Of a stretch of 64,000 bases of DNA, positions 8,579 through 17,952 are shown piece by piece. The position numbers and the translations under genes are program-made. This DNA comes from Kineothrix sp. IPX-CK (lineage in GTDB: Bacteria; Bacillota; Clostridia; Lachnospirales; Lachnospiraceae), in assembly GCF_039134705.1 (NCBI RefSeq), contig NZ_CP146256.1, forward strand, positions 3,410,001-3,474,000, read 5' to 3'. A model generated the notes under the pieces. That model was not told the origin of the DNA and ran no database searches. It was given only the letters and a program-made list of their open reading frames with translations. How positions within the stretch are numbered: the first letter of the stretch is position 1; every line of letters begins with the position of its first letter.

Positions 8579-9871
8579 TTATTTTTGTAAAGAACTCTTT
8601 CTATAAATAATATCATTTCTTCCCGGTCCGTTGCTCACCATCGTAATCGGATAGTCGATTTGCTCCTCGATGAACTCTATATAATTCCTGCAATTCTCCG
8701 GCAGCTCCTCATAGGTCTTGATTCCGCGGATTTCGCATTTCCATCCGGGCAGCTTTACAAGGATCGGCTTAGCCTTTTCCAGCTTCGCTGTAACAGGGAA
8801 CTGAGTAGACGCTTCGCCGTCGATTTCATAACCTACGCAGACGGGTATCTCGTCCAGATAACCCAGCACATCCAGAACCGTAAATGCCACGTCGGTGGTT
8901 CCCTGGAGCCTGCAGCCGTATTTGGAGGCCACGCAGTCGAACCATCCCATGCGGCGGGGGCGTCCCGTAGTAGCGCCGAATTCTCCGCCGTCACCGCCTC
9001 TTAGTCTGAGCTCATTCGCTTCTTCTCCGAAGATTTCGGATACGAAGGCGCCTGCACCGACCGCTGAGGAATATGCTTTACATACCGTAATGATTTCTTT
9101 TATTTCATAAGGAGGAATCCCTGCTCCTATCGCGCCGTAAGCTGCCAGCGTAGAAGAGGACGTCACCATAGGATAAATACCGTGATCCGTATCTTTTAAC
9201 GTACCTAACTGGCCCTCAAGCAAAATGGTCTTTCCTTCCTTTATCGCCTGATCCAAAAAAGCGGATACATCGCATACATACGGCTCCACCATTTCTTTAT
9301 AGCCGCCAAGCGTCGAAAGCAGCTCCTGCGGGTCGATCAAAGGCTTATGATACAGATGCTCCAAAAGCACGTTCTTCGCTTCTGCAACCCTTACAACTTT
9401 CTCCTTTAACAGTCCGTCGTCGAAAAGCTCGCTTACCTGAAAACCTATTTTAGCATATTTATCAGAATAAAACGGAGCGATGCCTGACTTGGTAGATCCG
9501 AAGGACTTCCCGCCCAGCCGCTCTTCCTCGTACTGATCGAACAAGATATGATAAGGCATTACGATCTGAGCTCTGTCGGACACCAGAATCTTAGGCATCG
9601 GTACATCTCTGTCCGTAATGGACTTGATCTCATTAAAAAGAACCGGAATATTCAAAGCCACTCCATTGCCGATCACACTCGTCGTGTGGTCATAGAATAC
9701 TCCTGAGGGCAGTGTATGGAGCGCAAATTTACCGTAGTTGTTTACAATCGTGTGTCCCGCATTTGCTCCTCCTTGAAAACGAACGATAATATCCGCCTCC
9801 TGCGCAAGCATATCCGTAATTTTACCTTTTCCTTCGTCGCCCCAGTTAGCGCCGACAACTGCTTTTACCAT
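8579..9871 (-). CDS. purA: Adenylosuccinate synthetase
   Basis: GTP-dependent enzyme that joins aspartate to IMP, the first step from IMP to AMP. The N-terminal P-loop region reads GANWGDEGKGK (from residue 7), and the family signature FQGGANAGHT follows near residue 37. GPGRNDII lies at the C-terminus. I set the start at 9871, giving 430 residues, the family norm, with GGAGG nine bases upstream; the longer open frame to 9976 runs through a leader hairpin and is not expected to be coding. It is the last gene of the local purine block, downstream of the purF-like gene but with its own promoter region and palindromic operator-like site. Confidence 0.97.
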   Translation of the reverse strand: MVKAVVGANWGDEGKGKITDMLAQEADIIVRFQGGANAGHTIVNNYGKFALHTLPSGVFYDHTTSVIGNGVALNIPVLFNEIKSITDRDVPMPKILVSDRAQIVMPYHILFDQYEEERLGGKSFGSTKSGIAPFYSDKYAKIGFQVSELFDDGLLKEKVVRVAEAKNVLLEHLYHKPLIDPQELLSTLGGYKEMVEPYVCDVSAFLDQAIKEGKTILLEGQLGTLKDTDHGIYPMVTSSSTLAAYGAIGAGIPPYEIKEIITVCKAYSSAVGAGAFVSEIFGEEANELRLRGGDGGEFGATTGRPRRMGWFDCVASKYGCRLQGTTDVAFTVLDVLGYLDEIPVCVGYEIDGEASTQFPVTAKLEKAKPILVKLPGWKCEIRGIKTYEELPENCRNYIEFIEEQIDYPITMVSNGPGRNDIIYRKSSLQK

Positions 9872-9937
9872 AGTCGATTTCCTCCTGCAAACTTGAATTT
9901 TCCCTTGTTCCATAAAATGTGCAGTCTCGTTCCTCCT

Positions 9938-9964
9938 TAGACTGAGAGTGCTGCAAATCAGTCT
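9938..9964 (-). promoter_or_regulatory. Leader hairpin upstream of purA
   Basis: TAGACTGA and TCAGTCTA form an 8-bp stem directly followed on the minus strand by AGGAGG. It lies in the purA leader, about 70 bases before the start. It could mask or display that ribosome site, but no ORF with good spacing follows it. Confidence 0.45.
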
Positions 9965-10014
9965 AATTATGCACACTAGTATGCCGGGTGTAGCAATCTT
10001 TACTCCTCCCGGAT

Positions 10015-10072
10015 ACTTTATAATTATACAATAAAATTACTCATAAATAAAATCAATATTATTTATGAGTAA
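10015..10072 (-). promoter_or_regulatory. purA promoter with 14-bp perfect inverted repeat
   Basis: On the minus strand a TATAAT -10 near 10026-10031 has TTTATT 17 bases upstream. The -35 lies inside a perfect inverted repeat, TTACTCATAAATAA (10037-10050) and TTATTTATGAGTAA (10059-10072). This looks like a repressor operator. It does not resemble the PurR box of Bacillus. Confidence 0.5.
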
Positions 10073-10142
10073 CATAATCTATGCTTATATTAAATGCCTG
10101 TTCAAATAGTCCGGCCCGTTTTGGTAAGTCCCCTTAACTTCC

Positions 10143-11546
10143 TTATTCCTTCCCATCCCAGCAATAGGTGCACAGTTTACACTTATCGATACCAACCGCC
10201 TCTATCATATCATCCAGTCTGTGATACCGGAGGGATGTAAAATTCAGCTCCTTACTAATCCGCCCGAGCATCTCCTTATATTCCTCCGTCTCAGGATTGG
10301 AATAGGCGCTCAGGTCCGTAAATCTGCCCTCTCTCTCCAAATCACTGATAACCCGTCTTGTAATTAAGTCCATTTCCGAAGTGGAACGGGAAAAGTTCAA
10401 ATACTTACAGCCATACAGAAGAGGCGGACATGCAGGTCGGATGTGTACCTCCTTGGCACCGCTCTGATATAAAAATTCTGTTGTCTCCCTAAGCTGGGTG
10501 CCGCGGACTATGGAATCGTCGATAAGAAGCAGACTTTTGTCCTGAATCAAATCGTGCACGGGAATCAGCTTCATCTTCGCGATTAAGTTCCTCTGGCTCT
10601 GAATCGTGGGCATAAAGGAACGCGGCCACGTAGGGGTATATTTAATAAAGGGTCTGGAAAAGGGAATTCCCGATGCATTGGAATAACCGATGGCATGCGC
10701 CGTTCCTGAATCCGGCACTCCCGCCACGATGTCAGGCTTCACATCATCGCGTCTGGCTAACAGTGCACCGCAGTTATATCTCATCTCTTCTACGCTGATT
10801 CCTTCATAGGAGGAGGAAGGGTATCCGTAATATACCCATAGAAAGGTACATATCTTCATATCCTTACCCGGAGCAGCGAGAGTATGCACTCCCTCCGGTG
10901 TGACGATCACGATTTCTCCGGGGCCTAATTCCTTCTCTTCGATATAGCCCAGATTCAAATAAGCGAAGCTTTCAAAAGAGATACAGTAAGCGTCTTCTTT
11001 CTTCCCGATGGAAACAGGCGTCCTTCCCAGACGATCTCTGGCAGCATAGATTCCCTTGGGCGTCATAATCAGCATGGTCATGGAGCCGTCTATGATTTCC
11101 TGCGCGTACCTTATGCCTTCCGCCAGATTATCTTTCTCGTTGATTACCGCTGCGACCAGCTCCGTCGCATTGATATCCCCTCCGCTCATCTCGAGGAAAT
11201 GAGAATGTCCGGTGGCGAAAATCTTCTCCACGAGTTCATCCATATTGTTTATTTTTCCAACCGTCTCGATAGCATAGGTACCGTGGTGGGAACGCACGAT
11301 CAGCGGCTGGGGCTCATAGTCGGAAATACAGCCGATACCCATACAGCCGCTCATTTCATTCACTTCCTTATCGAATTTCGTGCGAAACGGCGCGTTTTCA
11401 ATGTTGTGAATCGAACGGTCAAAGCCTTTTTTTCCGTACACCGCCATACCGGCCCGCCTCGTTCCCAGATGAGAGTGATAGTCCGTTCCAAAAAACAAAT
11501 CGAACATGCAATCACTTTTCGATGCAACTCCAAAAAATCCACCCAT
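10143..11546 (-). CDS. Amidophosphoribosyltransferase paralog lacking the catalytic cysteine
   Basis: A 467-residue homolog of PurF with both halves of the enzyme. True PurF enzymes carry, after processing, an N-terminal Cys that hydrolyses glutamine. Here the protein begins MGGFFGVASK, so Gly replaces that Cys and there is no propeptide. The phosphoribosyltransferase half keeps the PRPP loop LLLIDDSIVRGTQ. Cysteines that would bind the iron-sulfur cluster in clostridial/Bacillus PurF seem retained (MKIC, YGCKY, CKLCTYC). It could use free ammonia, partner with the neighbouring PurF, or have a new role. It sits between purB and purA, separated from purB by a terminator. The fold is sure, the activity is not. 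Confidence 0.85.
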   Translation of the reverse strand: MGGFFGVASKSDCMFDLFFGTDYHSHLGTRRAGMAVYGKKGFDRSIHNIENAPFRTKFDKEVNEMSGCMGIGCISDYEPQPLIVRSHHGTYAIETVGKINNMDELVEKIFATGHSHFLEMSGGDINATELVAAVINEKDNLAEGIRYAQEIIDGSMTMLIMTPKGIYAARDRLGRTPVSIGKKEDAYCISFESFAYLNLGYIEEKELGPGEIVIVTPEGVHTLAAPGKDMKICTFLWVYYGYPSSSYEGISVEEMRYNCGALLARRDDVKPDIVAGVPDSGTAHAIGYSNASGIPFSRPFIKYTPTWPRSFMPTIQSQRNLIAKMKLIPVHDLIQDKSLLLIDDSIVRGTQLRETTEFLYQSGAKEVHIRPACPPLLYGCKYLNFSRSTSEMDLITRRVISDLEREGRFTDLSAYSNPETEEYKEMLGRISKELNFTSLRYHRLDDMIEAVGIDKCKLCTYCWDGKE

Positions 11547-11585
11547 AACAGCTCTCCCTACTATTCCACATATTTCTGTATAAAA

Positions 11586-11623
11586 AGCGTATCCTTAAAG
11601 CCTTACGGCCTTAAAAATACGCT
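11586..11623 (-). terminator. Terminator between purB and the purF-like gene
   Basis: AGCGTAT...ATACGCT stem with inner TTAAGGCC/GGCTTTAA pairing, followed on the minus strand by TTTTTA. It should uncouple the purF-like gene and purA from the purC-purF-purB transcript, at least in part. Confidence 0.75.
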
Positions 11624-11639
11624 CATGCACCCCGATAAT

Positions 11640-13073
11640 TTATACGTTTATTTCTGCCTTTACGCCCAGCAGCTCCTTATTCTCTTCCAAAACCGGCGCG
11701 ATCACAGCCGCAAGAAACGCCTCCACCTGCTCCTTGGAACGTCCCACATATCTGGTCGGATCCATAGTCTTCTGCAAGTCCTCGAGGGTCATATTGAATG
11801 CCGGATCTGCCGCAATCAGCTCTAACAAGTTGTTATCCCTGCCCTCTTCTTTCACATTCTTTCCGGCCTCCATAGAAAGCGTGCGGATCCTCTCATGCAG
11901 CTCCTGTCTGTCTCCTCCCGCTTTCACAGCGTCCATCATGATGTTTTCCGTAGCCATGAAAGGAAGCTCACTCATGAGTCTCTTTTCGATCACCTTCGGA
12001 TATACGACAAGGCCGTCTACCACATTCAGGCACAAATCGAGAATTCCATCTACCGCAAGAAATCCTTCCGGGATAGAAAGTCTTTTATTTGCGGAATCAT
12101 CCAGTGTTCTTTCAAACCACTGGGTAGCGGAGGTAATAGCCGGGTTCAGCGCATCCACCATCACGTATCTGGCCAGAGAAGCTATCCTCTCACTCCTCAT
12201 GGGATTTCTCTTATATGCCATGGCTGACGAGCCGATCTGACTCTTTTCAAAAGGCTCCTCTATTTCTTTCAAATGCTGTAACAGACGAATATCGTTAGAC
12301 ATCTTATGAGCGCTTGCCGCAATGCCTGCCAGCACGTTGACCACTCTCGTATCCACCTTTCTGGAATAGGTCTGTCCCGATACGGGATAGCATTCCGCAA
12401 AGCCCATTTTCCTCGCTATCAGCGGGTCTATCTTATCGATTTTCTCCTGATCGCCGTCAAAAAGCTCAAGAAAAGAAGCCTGTGTTCCGGTGGTTCCCTT
12501 GGACCCCAGCAGCTTCATATGAGAAAGAGCATGGTCTAAGTCCTCAATATCCAGACAAAACTCTTGAAGCCAAAGCGTCGCACGTTTTCCTACCGTAGTA
12601 GGCTGGGCGGGCTGAAAATGAGTAAATGCCAGGGTAGGCTGAGCCTTATATTTGTCAGCAAAATCCGAAAGCTCCTTCATCACGTTTATCAGCTTCTTTT
12701 TCACCAGCTTAAGCGCCTGCGTCATAACGATAATATCCGTATTGTCCCCTACGTAGCAGGAAGTGGCGCCGAGATGAATGATTCCCTTTGCCCCCGGGCA
12801 CTGCACGCCGTAAGCATATACATGGCTCATAACGTCATGGCGCACCTCTTTTTCCCTCTCCCTGGCAACATCGTAATTGATGTCCTCCGCATGGGCCTTC
12901 AGCTCGTCGATTTGTTCCTGAGAGATATTGAGTCCCAGCTCCTTCTCCGTCTCCGCCAACGCGATCCACAGCCTTCTCCATGTCCTGAATTTCATATCAG
13001 GCGAAAAAATATACTGCATCTCTTTGCTCGCGTAACGCTCCGAAAGAGGGCTCTGATACCTGTCTGTACTCAT
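11640..13073 (-). CDS. purB: Adenylosuccinate lyase
   Basis: A 477-residue member of the fumarase/aspartase superfamily that acts twice in purine synthesis, cleaving SAICAR to AICAR and adenylosuccinate to AMP. The superfamily signature is seen as GSSAMAYKRNPMRSE near residue 280, with the catalytic Ser in the flexible loop. The substrate-binding THFQPAQ motif lies near residue 150 and ATSCYVGDN near 100. It follows purF by 20 bases on the same strand and is surely cotranscribed. The length and the YKRNP signature match the group of PurB seen in clostridia. Intact. Confidence 0.97.
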   Translation of the reverse strand: MSTDRYQSPLSERYASKEMQYIFSPDMKFRTWRRLWIALAETEKELGLNISQEQIDELKAHAEDINYDVAREREKEVRHDVMSHVYAYGVQCPGAKGIIHLGATSCYVGDNTDIIVMTQALKLVKKKLINVMKELSDFADKYKAQPTLAFTHFQPAQPTTVGKRATLWLQEFCLDIEDLDHALSHMKLLGSKGTTGTQASFLELFDGDQEKIDKIDPLIARKMGFAECYPVSGQTYSRKVDTRVVNVLAGIAASAHKMSNDIRLLQHLKEIEEPFEKSQIGSSAMAYKRNPMRSERIASLARYVMVDALNPAITSATQWFERTLDDSANKRLSIPEGFLAVDGILDLCLNVVDGLVVYPKVIEKRLMSELPFMATENIMMDAVKAGGDRQELHERIRTLSMEAGKNVKEEGRDNNLLELIAADPAFNMTLEDLQKTMDPTRYVGRSKEQVEAFLAAVIAPVLEENKELLGVKAEINV

Positions 13074-13093
13074 ACCGCTTCTCCTTTTTCTCT

Positions 13094-14575
13094 TTACCTG
13101 TCATAATCCCCTCTAATATCCTCCGTTGGAGGAACGAGAGGATATGTTCCGGTGAAACAGCCTTTGCAGATGCCGAGGCCGCTTACCATTTCTTCCAATC
13201 TCTCTTCTTTTAAATATGCCAGCGAATCCGCACCTATCACTTCACTGATATCTTCTATGGAGCGGCTATAAGCAATCAACTGCTCTCTGGCCGGTACATC
13301 CGTTCCAAAGTAGCAGGGCCATAAAAAGGGCGGCGAGCTCACCCGCATATGCACCTCTTTCGCTCCTGCATCCCTTAGCATGCGCACGATCCGGTCGGAG
13401 GTCGTTCCACGGACAATGGAATCATCAATCATGATGACCCGCTTTCCGGAAACCGCTTCCTTCAAAGCGTTCAGCTTAACCTGCACACTGCTTTCCCGGT
13501 TTTTCTGCTTAGGCTTAATAAACGTACGGCCGACGTAGGAATTCTTAACGAATGCCTGTCCGTAAGGGATACCCGATTGCAGGGAATACCCCAAAGCAGC
13601 ACAGTTCCCTGACTCCGGCACCCCTACCACAAGGTCTGCGTCTACCGGAGAATCCATAGCGAGGAATTTGCCCGCCAGTATTCTGGAATTGTATACGCTG
13701 ACTCCGTCAATGTAACTGTCCGGCCTTGCGAAATAAATATATTCGAAGACGCATCTGGCATGCTCTTTTTCCCCTGCGCACATGCTGGTATCGGACTCGA
13801 TACCTTTTTCAGGGGAAATCGTGACAACTTCTCCCGGAAGCACATCGCGGATGTACTGTGCTCCTATCGTATCCAGCGCACACGTCTCGGAAGCCAGTAC
13901 ATAAGCGTCGTCTCTCTTTCCGATGCAAAGAGGCCGAAAGCCAAAGGGGTCTCTCGCCCCGATAAGCTTTCTCGGCGACATGATCACCAGAGAATAAGCT
14001 CCTTTGATTTTCTGCATAGCCCGCCCTACGGCGGCTTCTACCGTGTCCGTGTTCAAGCGTTCTCTGGCAATATGGTAGGCGATGACCTCCGAATCGATGG
14101 TGGTCTGGAAAATAGCGCCGGTATACTCCAGTTCATGCCGAAGCTCGGGCGCATTGATCAGGTTGCCGTTATGGGCTAAGCCTAAGGTTCCCTTCACATA
14201 GTTAAGCACTAACGGCTGTGCATTCTCTCTCGTGCTGCTTCCCGCTGTGGAATAACGTACGTGCCCTACGCCGATATCGCCTTTTAGCTTTTCCAGCGTT
14301 TCAGGAGTGAAGGATTCGTTTACCAGTCCCATTTCTTTTGCACTCAACACCTTGCCTTTGGGTCCCTTGGTATCGCTGACCGCAATACCGCAGCTCTCCT
14401 GTCCTCTGTGCTGGAGCGCCAAAAGCCCGTAATAAATGGCAGACGACACGTCTCCTCCTGCAAAATCATACATACCGAATACGCCGCATTCTTCCTTTAG
14501 CTTGTCCGGCTCCTCCATAACGGAGATATTTTCCAAATCCGCTTCTGTCTCTACTTCGCTCAGTCTTTTTAGCAT
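13094..14575 (-). CDS. purF: Amidophosphoribosyltransferase
   Basis: First committed step of purine synthesis, PRPP plus glutamine to phosphoribosylamine. The 493-residue product has a propeptide ending at Glu-Glu before CGVFGMYDF, so the Cys near residue 30 becomes the N-terminal nucleophile after cleavage. The glutaminase domain spans about 30-265; the phosphoribosyltransferase domain has the PRPP loop VIMIDDSIVRGTT near residue 385. C-terminal cysteines in GICKGC, plus CVFEY and WPCYF, fit an iron-sulfur cluster as in Bacillus. It lies four bases from purC and 20 from purB in one operon. It is the active partner to the cysteine-less paralog nearby. Confidence 0.98.
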   Translation of the reverse strand: MLKRLSEVETEADLENISVMEEPDKLKEECGVFGMYDFAGGDVSSAIYYGLLALQHRGQESCGIAVSDTKGPKGKVLSAKEMGLVNESFTPETLEKLKGDIGVGHVRYSTAGSSTRENAQPLVLNYVKGTLGLAHNGNLINAPELRHELEYTGAIFQTTIDSEVIAYHIARERLNTDTVEAAVGRAMQKIKGAYSLVIMSPRKLIGARDPFGFRPLCIGKRDDAYVLASETCALDTIGAQYIRDVLPGEVVTISPEKGIESDTSMCAGEKEHARCVFEYIYFARPDSYIDGVSVYNSRILAGKFLAMDSPVDADLVVGVPESGNCAALGYSLQSGIPYGQAFVKNSYVGRTFIKPKQKNRESSVQVKLNALKEAVSGKRVIMIDDSIVRGTTSDRIVRMLRDAGAKEVHMRVSSPPFLWPCYFGTDVPAREQLIAYSRSIEDISEVIGADSLAYLKEERLEEMVSGLGICKGCFTGTYPLVPPTEDIRGDYDR

Positions 14576-14579
14576 CTCT

Positions 14580-15284
14580 TTATAACCCCAAACGTTTGAA
14601 TACTTCGTTGTATGCTTCCTCTACATTCCCCATATCCCTGCGGAAACGGTCCTTGTCCAGCTTTTCGCCTGTGTGAACGTCCCAAAGCCTGCATGTATCC
14701 GGCGATGTTTCATCGGCCAGAAGGATTTCTCCATGATAACGGCCGAATTCTATTTTAAAATCTATCAACTTAATATCTGCCTGAAGGAAATATGCTTTCA
14801 GCACTTCGTTTACCTTAAACGCGTATTTTTCGATAATTTCGATTTCCTCCCATGTAGCCAGATCCAAAACAACCGCAAAATAGCTGTTGATCAGCGGATC
14901 TCCGAGGTCATCGTTCTTATAGCTGAATTCGATGGTCGGCTCTTTGAACGGAGTTCCCTCCGGAACGCCCAGTCTCTTGGAAAAGCTTCCTGCTGCCACA
15001 TTACGGATAATCACTTCAAGCGGAACGATTTCTACTTTTTTTACCGCCGTTTCCCTATCGCTCAGTTCTTCTACGAAATGAGTCGGTACGCCTTCCTTTT
15101 CCAAAAGCTTGAAAACATGGTTCGTCATCTTGTTGTTAATAACGCCTTTTCCTACAATCGTTCCCTTTTTCTCGCCGTTAAAAGCTGTGGCATCGTCCTT
15201 ATAATCCACGATTACGATATCCGGATCGTTTGTTGCAAACACCTTTTTTGCTTTTCCTTCGTAAAGCTGTTCCAATTTCTTCAT
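14580..15284 (-). CDS. purC: SAICAR synthetase
   Basis: Phosphoribosylaminoimidazole-succinocarboxamide synthase, 234 residues, ATP-dependent addition of aspartate to CAIR. Family motifs are [10 protein letters not shown] at the N-terminus, the ATP-loop lysines, [13 protein letters not shown] near residue 88 and [10 protein letters not shown] with [12 protein letters not shown] near residue 175-200. It is the first gene of the purC-purF-purB operon, with a good promoter about 80 bases upstream. Length is that of the short bacterial type. Intact. Confidence 0.98.
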   Translation of the reverse strand: MKKLEQLYEGKAKKVFATNDPDIVIVDYKDDATAFNGEKKGTIVGKGVINNKMTNHVFKLLEKEGVPTHFVEELSDRETAVKKVEIVPLEVIIRNVAAGSFSKRLGVPEGTPFKEPTIEFSYKNDDLGDPLINSYFAVVLDLATWEEIEIIEKYAFKVNEVLKAYFLQADIKLIDFKIEFGRYHGEILLADETSPDTCRLWDVHTGEKLDKDRFRRDMGNVEEAYNEVFKRLGL

Positions 15285-15361
15285 TTTTTCCTCCGTTCTG
15301 CCGCATCAGGCATAAAAGCACAATATTATTGTATACTAAAATACAAAAATCATCACTATGA

Positions 15362-15390
15362 AGTATATACCAGTTAATTTTATAAATCAA
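15362..15390 (-). promoter_or_regulatory. Promoter of the purC-purF-purB operon
   Basis: On the minus strand TTGATT (15390-15385), a 17-base spacer and TATACT (15367-15362) precede purC. No PurR box or purine riboswitch is recognisable here. Confidence 0.7.
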
Positions 15391-15442
15391 TACCGCCGTC
15401 TTTCCCTGCTTCATTTTTTCCATTGTGCCGAAAAAAAAGGGA

Positions 15443-16198
15443 TTATGCAGTAAATTTTCCTATAAATTCCCTAACGCGCTCATTGGGGGCGGTAAAGATT
15501 TCCTCCGGAGTTCCCTCCTGCTGTATCAACCCCTGCTCCATGAAGATAATGCGGTCCGACAGCTCTTTGGCAAACTGCATCTCATGAGTCACGATGATCA
15601 TCGTCATATGCTCCTTCGCCAGCTCCTTAATGACCCTTAGTACCTCCCCGGTAAGCTCCGGGTCTAGCGCCGAGGTTGGCTCATCGAAAAACAGGATCTT
15701 AGGCTGCAGCGCCAATGCGCGGGCAATGGAAACCCTCTGCTGCTGCCCTCCGGAAAGCTGATAGGGATACGCATCTTTTTTGTCTTCAAGCCCAAGCTGT
15801 TTCAATAGCTTAAGCGCCCGTTCCTCCGCTTCCTTCCTGGAAATCTTGTCCACACTTATGGGCGCATCCGTAATATTCTTCATTACGCTGTAATGAGGAA
15901 AGAGATTGAAGCTCTGGAATACCAAGCCGAAATGCTTATGTATCTCCTTAAGCTTTTGCTTCCCAGCGTATACGCATCTTCCGTTTTCCTCCCATGCGGC
16001 TGCTTCGCCCATATATTTCAGTTCCCCGCCGTCCATCTTCTCCAGCATAGTCGCACAGCGAAGCAAAGTGGATTTCCCCGAGCCTGAAGGGCCGATAATA
16101 GACACCACTTCCCCTTCCTTTACCGACAAAGAAATATCTTCTAGCACCCCCGTACCATCAAATCCTTTTTTCATATGATTGATTTCAAGCAGATTCAT
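15443..16198 (-). CDS. Polar amino acid ABC transporter, ATP-binding protein
   Basis: The ATPase of a GlnQ/HisP-type importer, 251 residues. Walker A is [11 protein letters not shown] (about residue 37), the Q-loop is in [11 protein letters not shown], the ABC signature is LSGGQQQR (about 150) and Walker B is [14 protein letters not shown]. It energises uptake of a polar amino acid through the permease encoded 18 bases upstream. A 20-residue insert after the Q-loop-facing strand ([15 protein letters not shown] region) is seen in several clostridial members. The substrate cannot be told from the ATPase. Confidence 0.95.
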   Translation of the reverse strand: MNLLEINHMKKGFDGTGVLEDISLSVKEGEVVSIIGPSGSGKSTLLRCATMLEKMDGGELKYMGEAAAWEENGRCVYAGKQKLKEIHKHFGLVFQSFNLFPHYSVMKNITDAPISVDKISRKEAEERALKLLKQLGLEDKKDAYPYQLSGGQQQRVSIARALALQPKILFFDEPTSALDPELTGEVLRVIKELAKEHMTMIIVTHEMQFAKELSDRIIFMEQGLIQQEGTPEEIFTAPNERVREFIGKFTA

Positions 16199-16216
16199 TT
16201 CCTTTCACCCTCCTTT

Positions 16217-16867
16217 CTATCTGTAATAGTTCAGCTTCTTCTCCAAATACTCCATGAAGCTGGCAACAATTAAATTGAACAAATAATAGAAAAGTCCCGC
16301 TGCCATCAAAGGCATGATGCTCGTCTCCTTGGCCGCGATCTGCTTCGCAATGGTAAACATCTCCGTTTCCGCAAGCACGAACGCAAGAGACGTATCCTTC
16401 ACAAGCGTAATCGTTTCATTGGTAACCGGCGGCAATATCCGCTTCATTACCTGAGGCAGTATAATTCTAAAAAACGTCTGGGCTTTCGTATAGCCCAATA
16501 CCTTCGCCGCTTCGTATTGCCCTATCGGCATGGACTCGATACCGGAGCGATAGATTTCCGCAAAATAAGCCGCATAGTTCAGTACGAAAGCAATGATCAC
16601 CGCCATAAATCGGTAGCCGGAGGATATTTTCAGCCCGAACACATAAAAGGGTGCGAAATATACAACAATCAATTGTAACATCAAAGGAGTGCCTCGCATA
16701 ACTGATATGTAAAATTTACTGACGCTTTTCAATACTCCGTTTTTGGACATCCTTCCAAAAGAAAGGACAAGCCCTAACGGCAAAGAAAATAACAGCGTCA
16801 GAAAAAAGATTTCTACCGTTATTCCCATTCCCTTAAAAAGTTGTGACACGATTGTTGCCAAGCTCAT
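16217..16867 (-). CDS. Polar amino acid ABC transporter, permease
   Basis: A 216-residue HisM/GlnP-type permease with about five membrane helices. The EAA-like coupling loop is seen as QYEAAKVLGYTKAQTFFRIILPQ (residues 137 on), which docks on the ATPase. It lies between the binding protein gene and the ATPase gene. A terminator hairpin upstream of it can lower its expression relative to the binding protein. One permease subunit only, so a homodimer is likely. Confidence 0.94.
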   Translation of the reverse strand: MSLATIVSQLFKGMGITVEIFFLTLLFSLPLGLVLSFGRMSKNGVLKSVSKFYISVMRGTPLMLQLIVVYFAPFYVFGLKISSGYRFMAVIIAFVLNYAAYFAEIYRSGIESMPIGQYEAAKVLGYTKAQTFFRIILPQVMKRILPPVTNETITLVKDTSLAFVLAETEMFTIAKQIAAKETSIMPLMAAGLFYYLFNLIVASFMEYLEKKLNYYR

Positions 16868-16914
16868 ATAATGCCTCCCATTTTCTGCCCTATATATAAA
16901 ATACCATAAAAACC

Positions 16915-16955
16915 AAAAAACCGCTGCCGAATATATTGTATTGCAGCGGTTTTTT
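16915..16955 (-). terminator. Intercistronic terminator, read-through expected
   Basis: AAAAAACCGCTGC (16915-16927) pairs with GCAGCGGTTTTTT (16943-16955) between the binding protein gene and the permease gene. Partial termination here would give more binding protein than membrane components, which is usual for importers. Confidence 0.85.
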
Positions 16956-16979
16956 ATAAATGACTTTTGTTACCTCAGG

Positions 16980-17765
16980 TTACTTTCCTATGCAAATACT
17001 CTCCGTCAAACCGAAATCAGAGTATTTTTCCGCAATTTCCATAAAAGTTCCGTCGTCGGCCATTTCTAACAAGGTTTTCTGCACCTTATCCCTAAGCTCC
17101 TCATTACCCAGCTTAAATCCGACTCCGTACTGCTCGGAAGCCAGCTGCTCATCGAGAATTACAAAGCTATCGCCCCGGGAGCTGATCTGATAATTCGCTA
17201 CGCCGATATCGATGGCAAGGGCGTCTATCGCATTCTGCTCCAGATCCATAAAGGCTACGTTGTAGTCACCGTACTGCTGAAGCTCCGCAAAGGTAGCCGC
17301 CAGGCCGGAAGCATCTCCCGTCAGCGCTGCAAGGGCTGAGGAATCCTTCTGTACTCCCACTACTTTTCCGGCAAGGTCAGCCTGAGAAGTAATACCGGAG
17401 TCTGCAGCCACTACGAACACCTGGCTGTTATCAACATAAGGTACCGACCATGTATAAGCATCTTCCCGTCCCTGAATCGTAAATCCGTTCCAAATACAGT
17501 CGATGGAACCGGAGGATAATTCCATATCCTTGGAATCCCAGTCGATGGGCTGCGCTACGAAGGTCCAGCCGTTGCGCTCACATACCTCTTTTGCAAGGTC
17601 CAAATCAAAGCCTATGTATTCACCATTCTCATCCATATAACCGTAAGGGGGGAATTCCGCATCGAATCCTACAGTAAAAGTTTTTTCCGAATCGCTTCCG
17701 CCGCATGCCGTAAGCACGCCCGCAGCCATAATCGCCGCGCTTAATAGTGCAATCGCCTTTTTCAT
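16980..17765 (-). CDS. Polar amino acid ABC transporter, substrate-binding lipoprotein
   Basis: A 261-residue extracytoplasmic solute-binding protein of family 3. The signal peptide ends in a lipobox, LTAC (Cys21), so it is a membrane-anchored lipoprotein. The domain starts with FTVGFDAEFPPYGY and includes the ligand-contacting Arg/Asp region FTIQGREDAY. It captures a polar amino acid and delivers it to the permease. It is the first gene of the three-gene importer and has a strong promoter upstream. Sequence alone does not separate cystine, glutamine and other polar substrates. Confidence 0.95.
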   Translation of the reverse strand: MKKAIALLSAAIMAAGVLTACGGSDSEKTFTVGFDAEFPPYGYMDENGEYIGFDLDLAKEVCERNGWTFVAQPIDWDSKDMELSSGSIDCIWNGFTIQGREDAYTWSVPYVDNSQVFVVAADSGITSQADLAGKVVGVQKDSSALAALTGDASGLAATFAELQQYGDYNVAFMDLEQNAIDALAIDIGVANYQISSRGDSFVILDEQLASEQYGVGFKLGNEELRDKVQKTLLEMADDGTFMEIAEKYSDFGLTESICIGK

Positions 17766-17890
17766 ACTATGTTCTCCTCATCTGTCTCAATTTTATAACA
17801 ATCGATGGTTGTTTCTAACGCGCTTCACTTTTTCTCAATCGCACTGCATCATGGTCACACTGCATCTTGCTAAACTGTCAGCACGCTGTC

Positions 17891-17919
17891 ATAGTATCAT
17901 GCCCCGCTTTTACTGTCAA
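17891..17919 (-). promoter_or_regulatory. Promoter of the amino acid importer operon
   Basis: TTGACA (17919-17914), 17-base spacer and TACTAT (17896-17891) on the minus strand, about 125 bases before the binding protein start. The leader in between has no T-box motif. Confidence 0.7.
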
Positions 17920-17952
17920 GAACAAAACATTTCCATAAGTTAAATATCGTTG

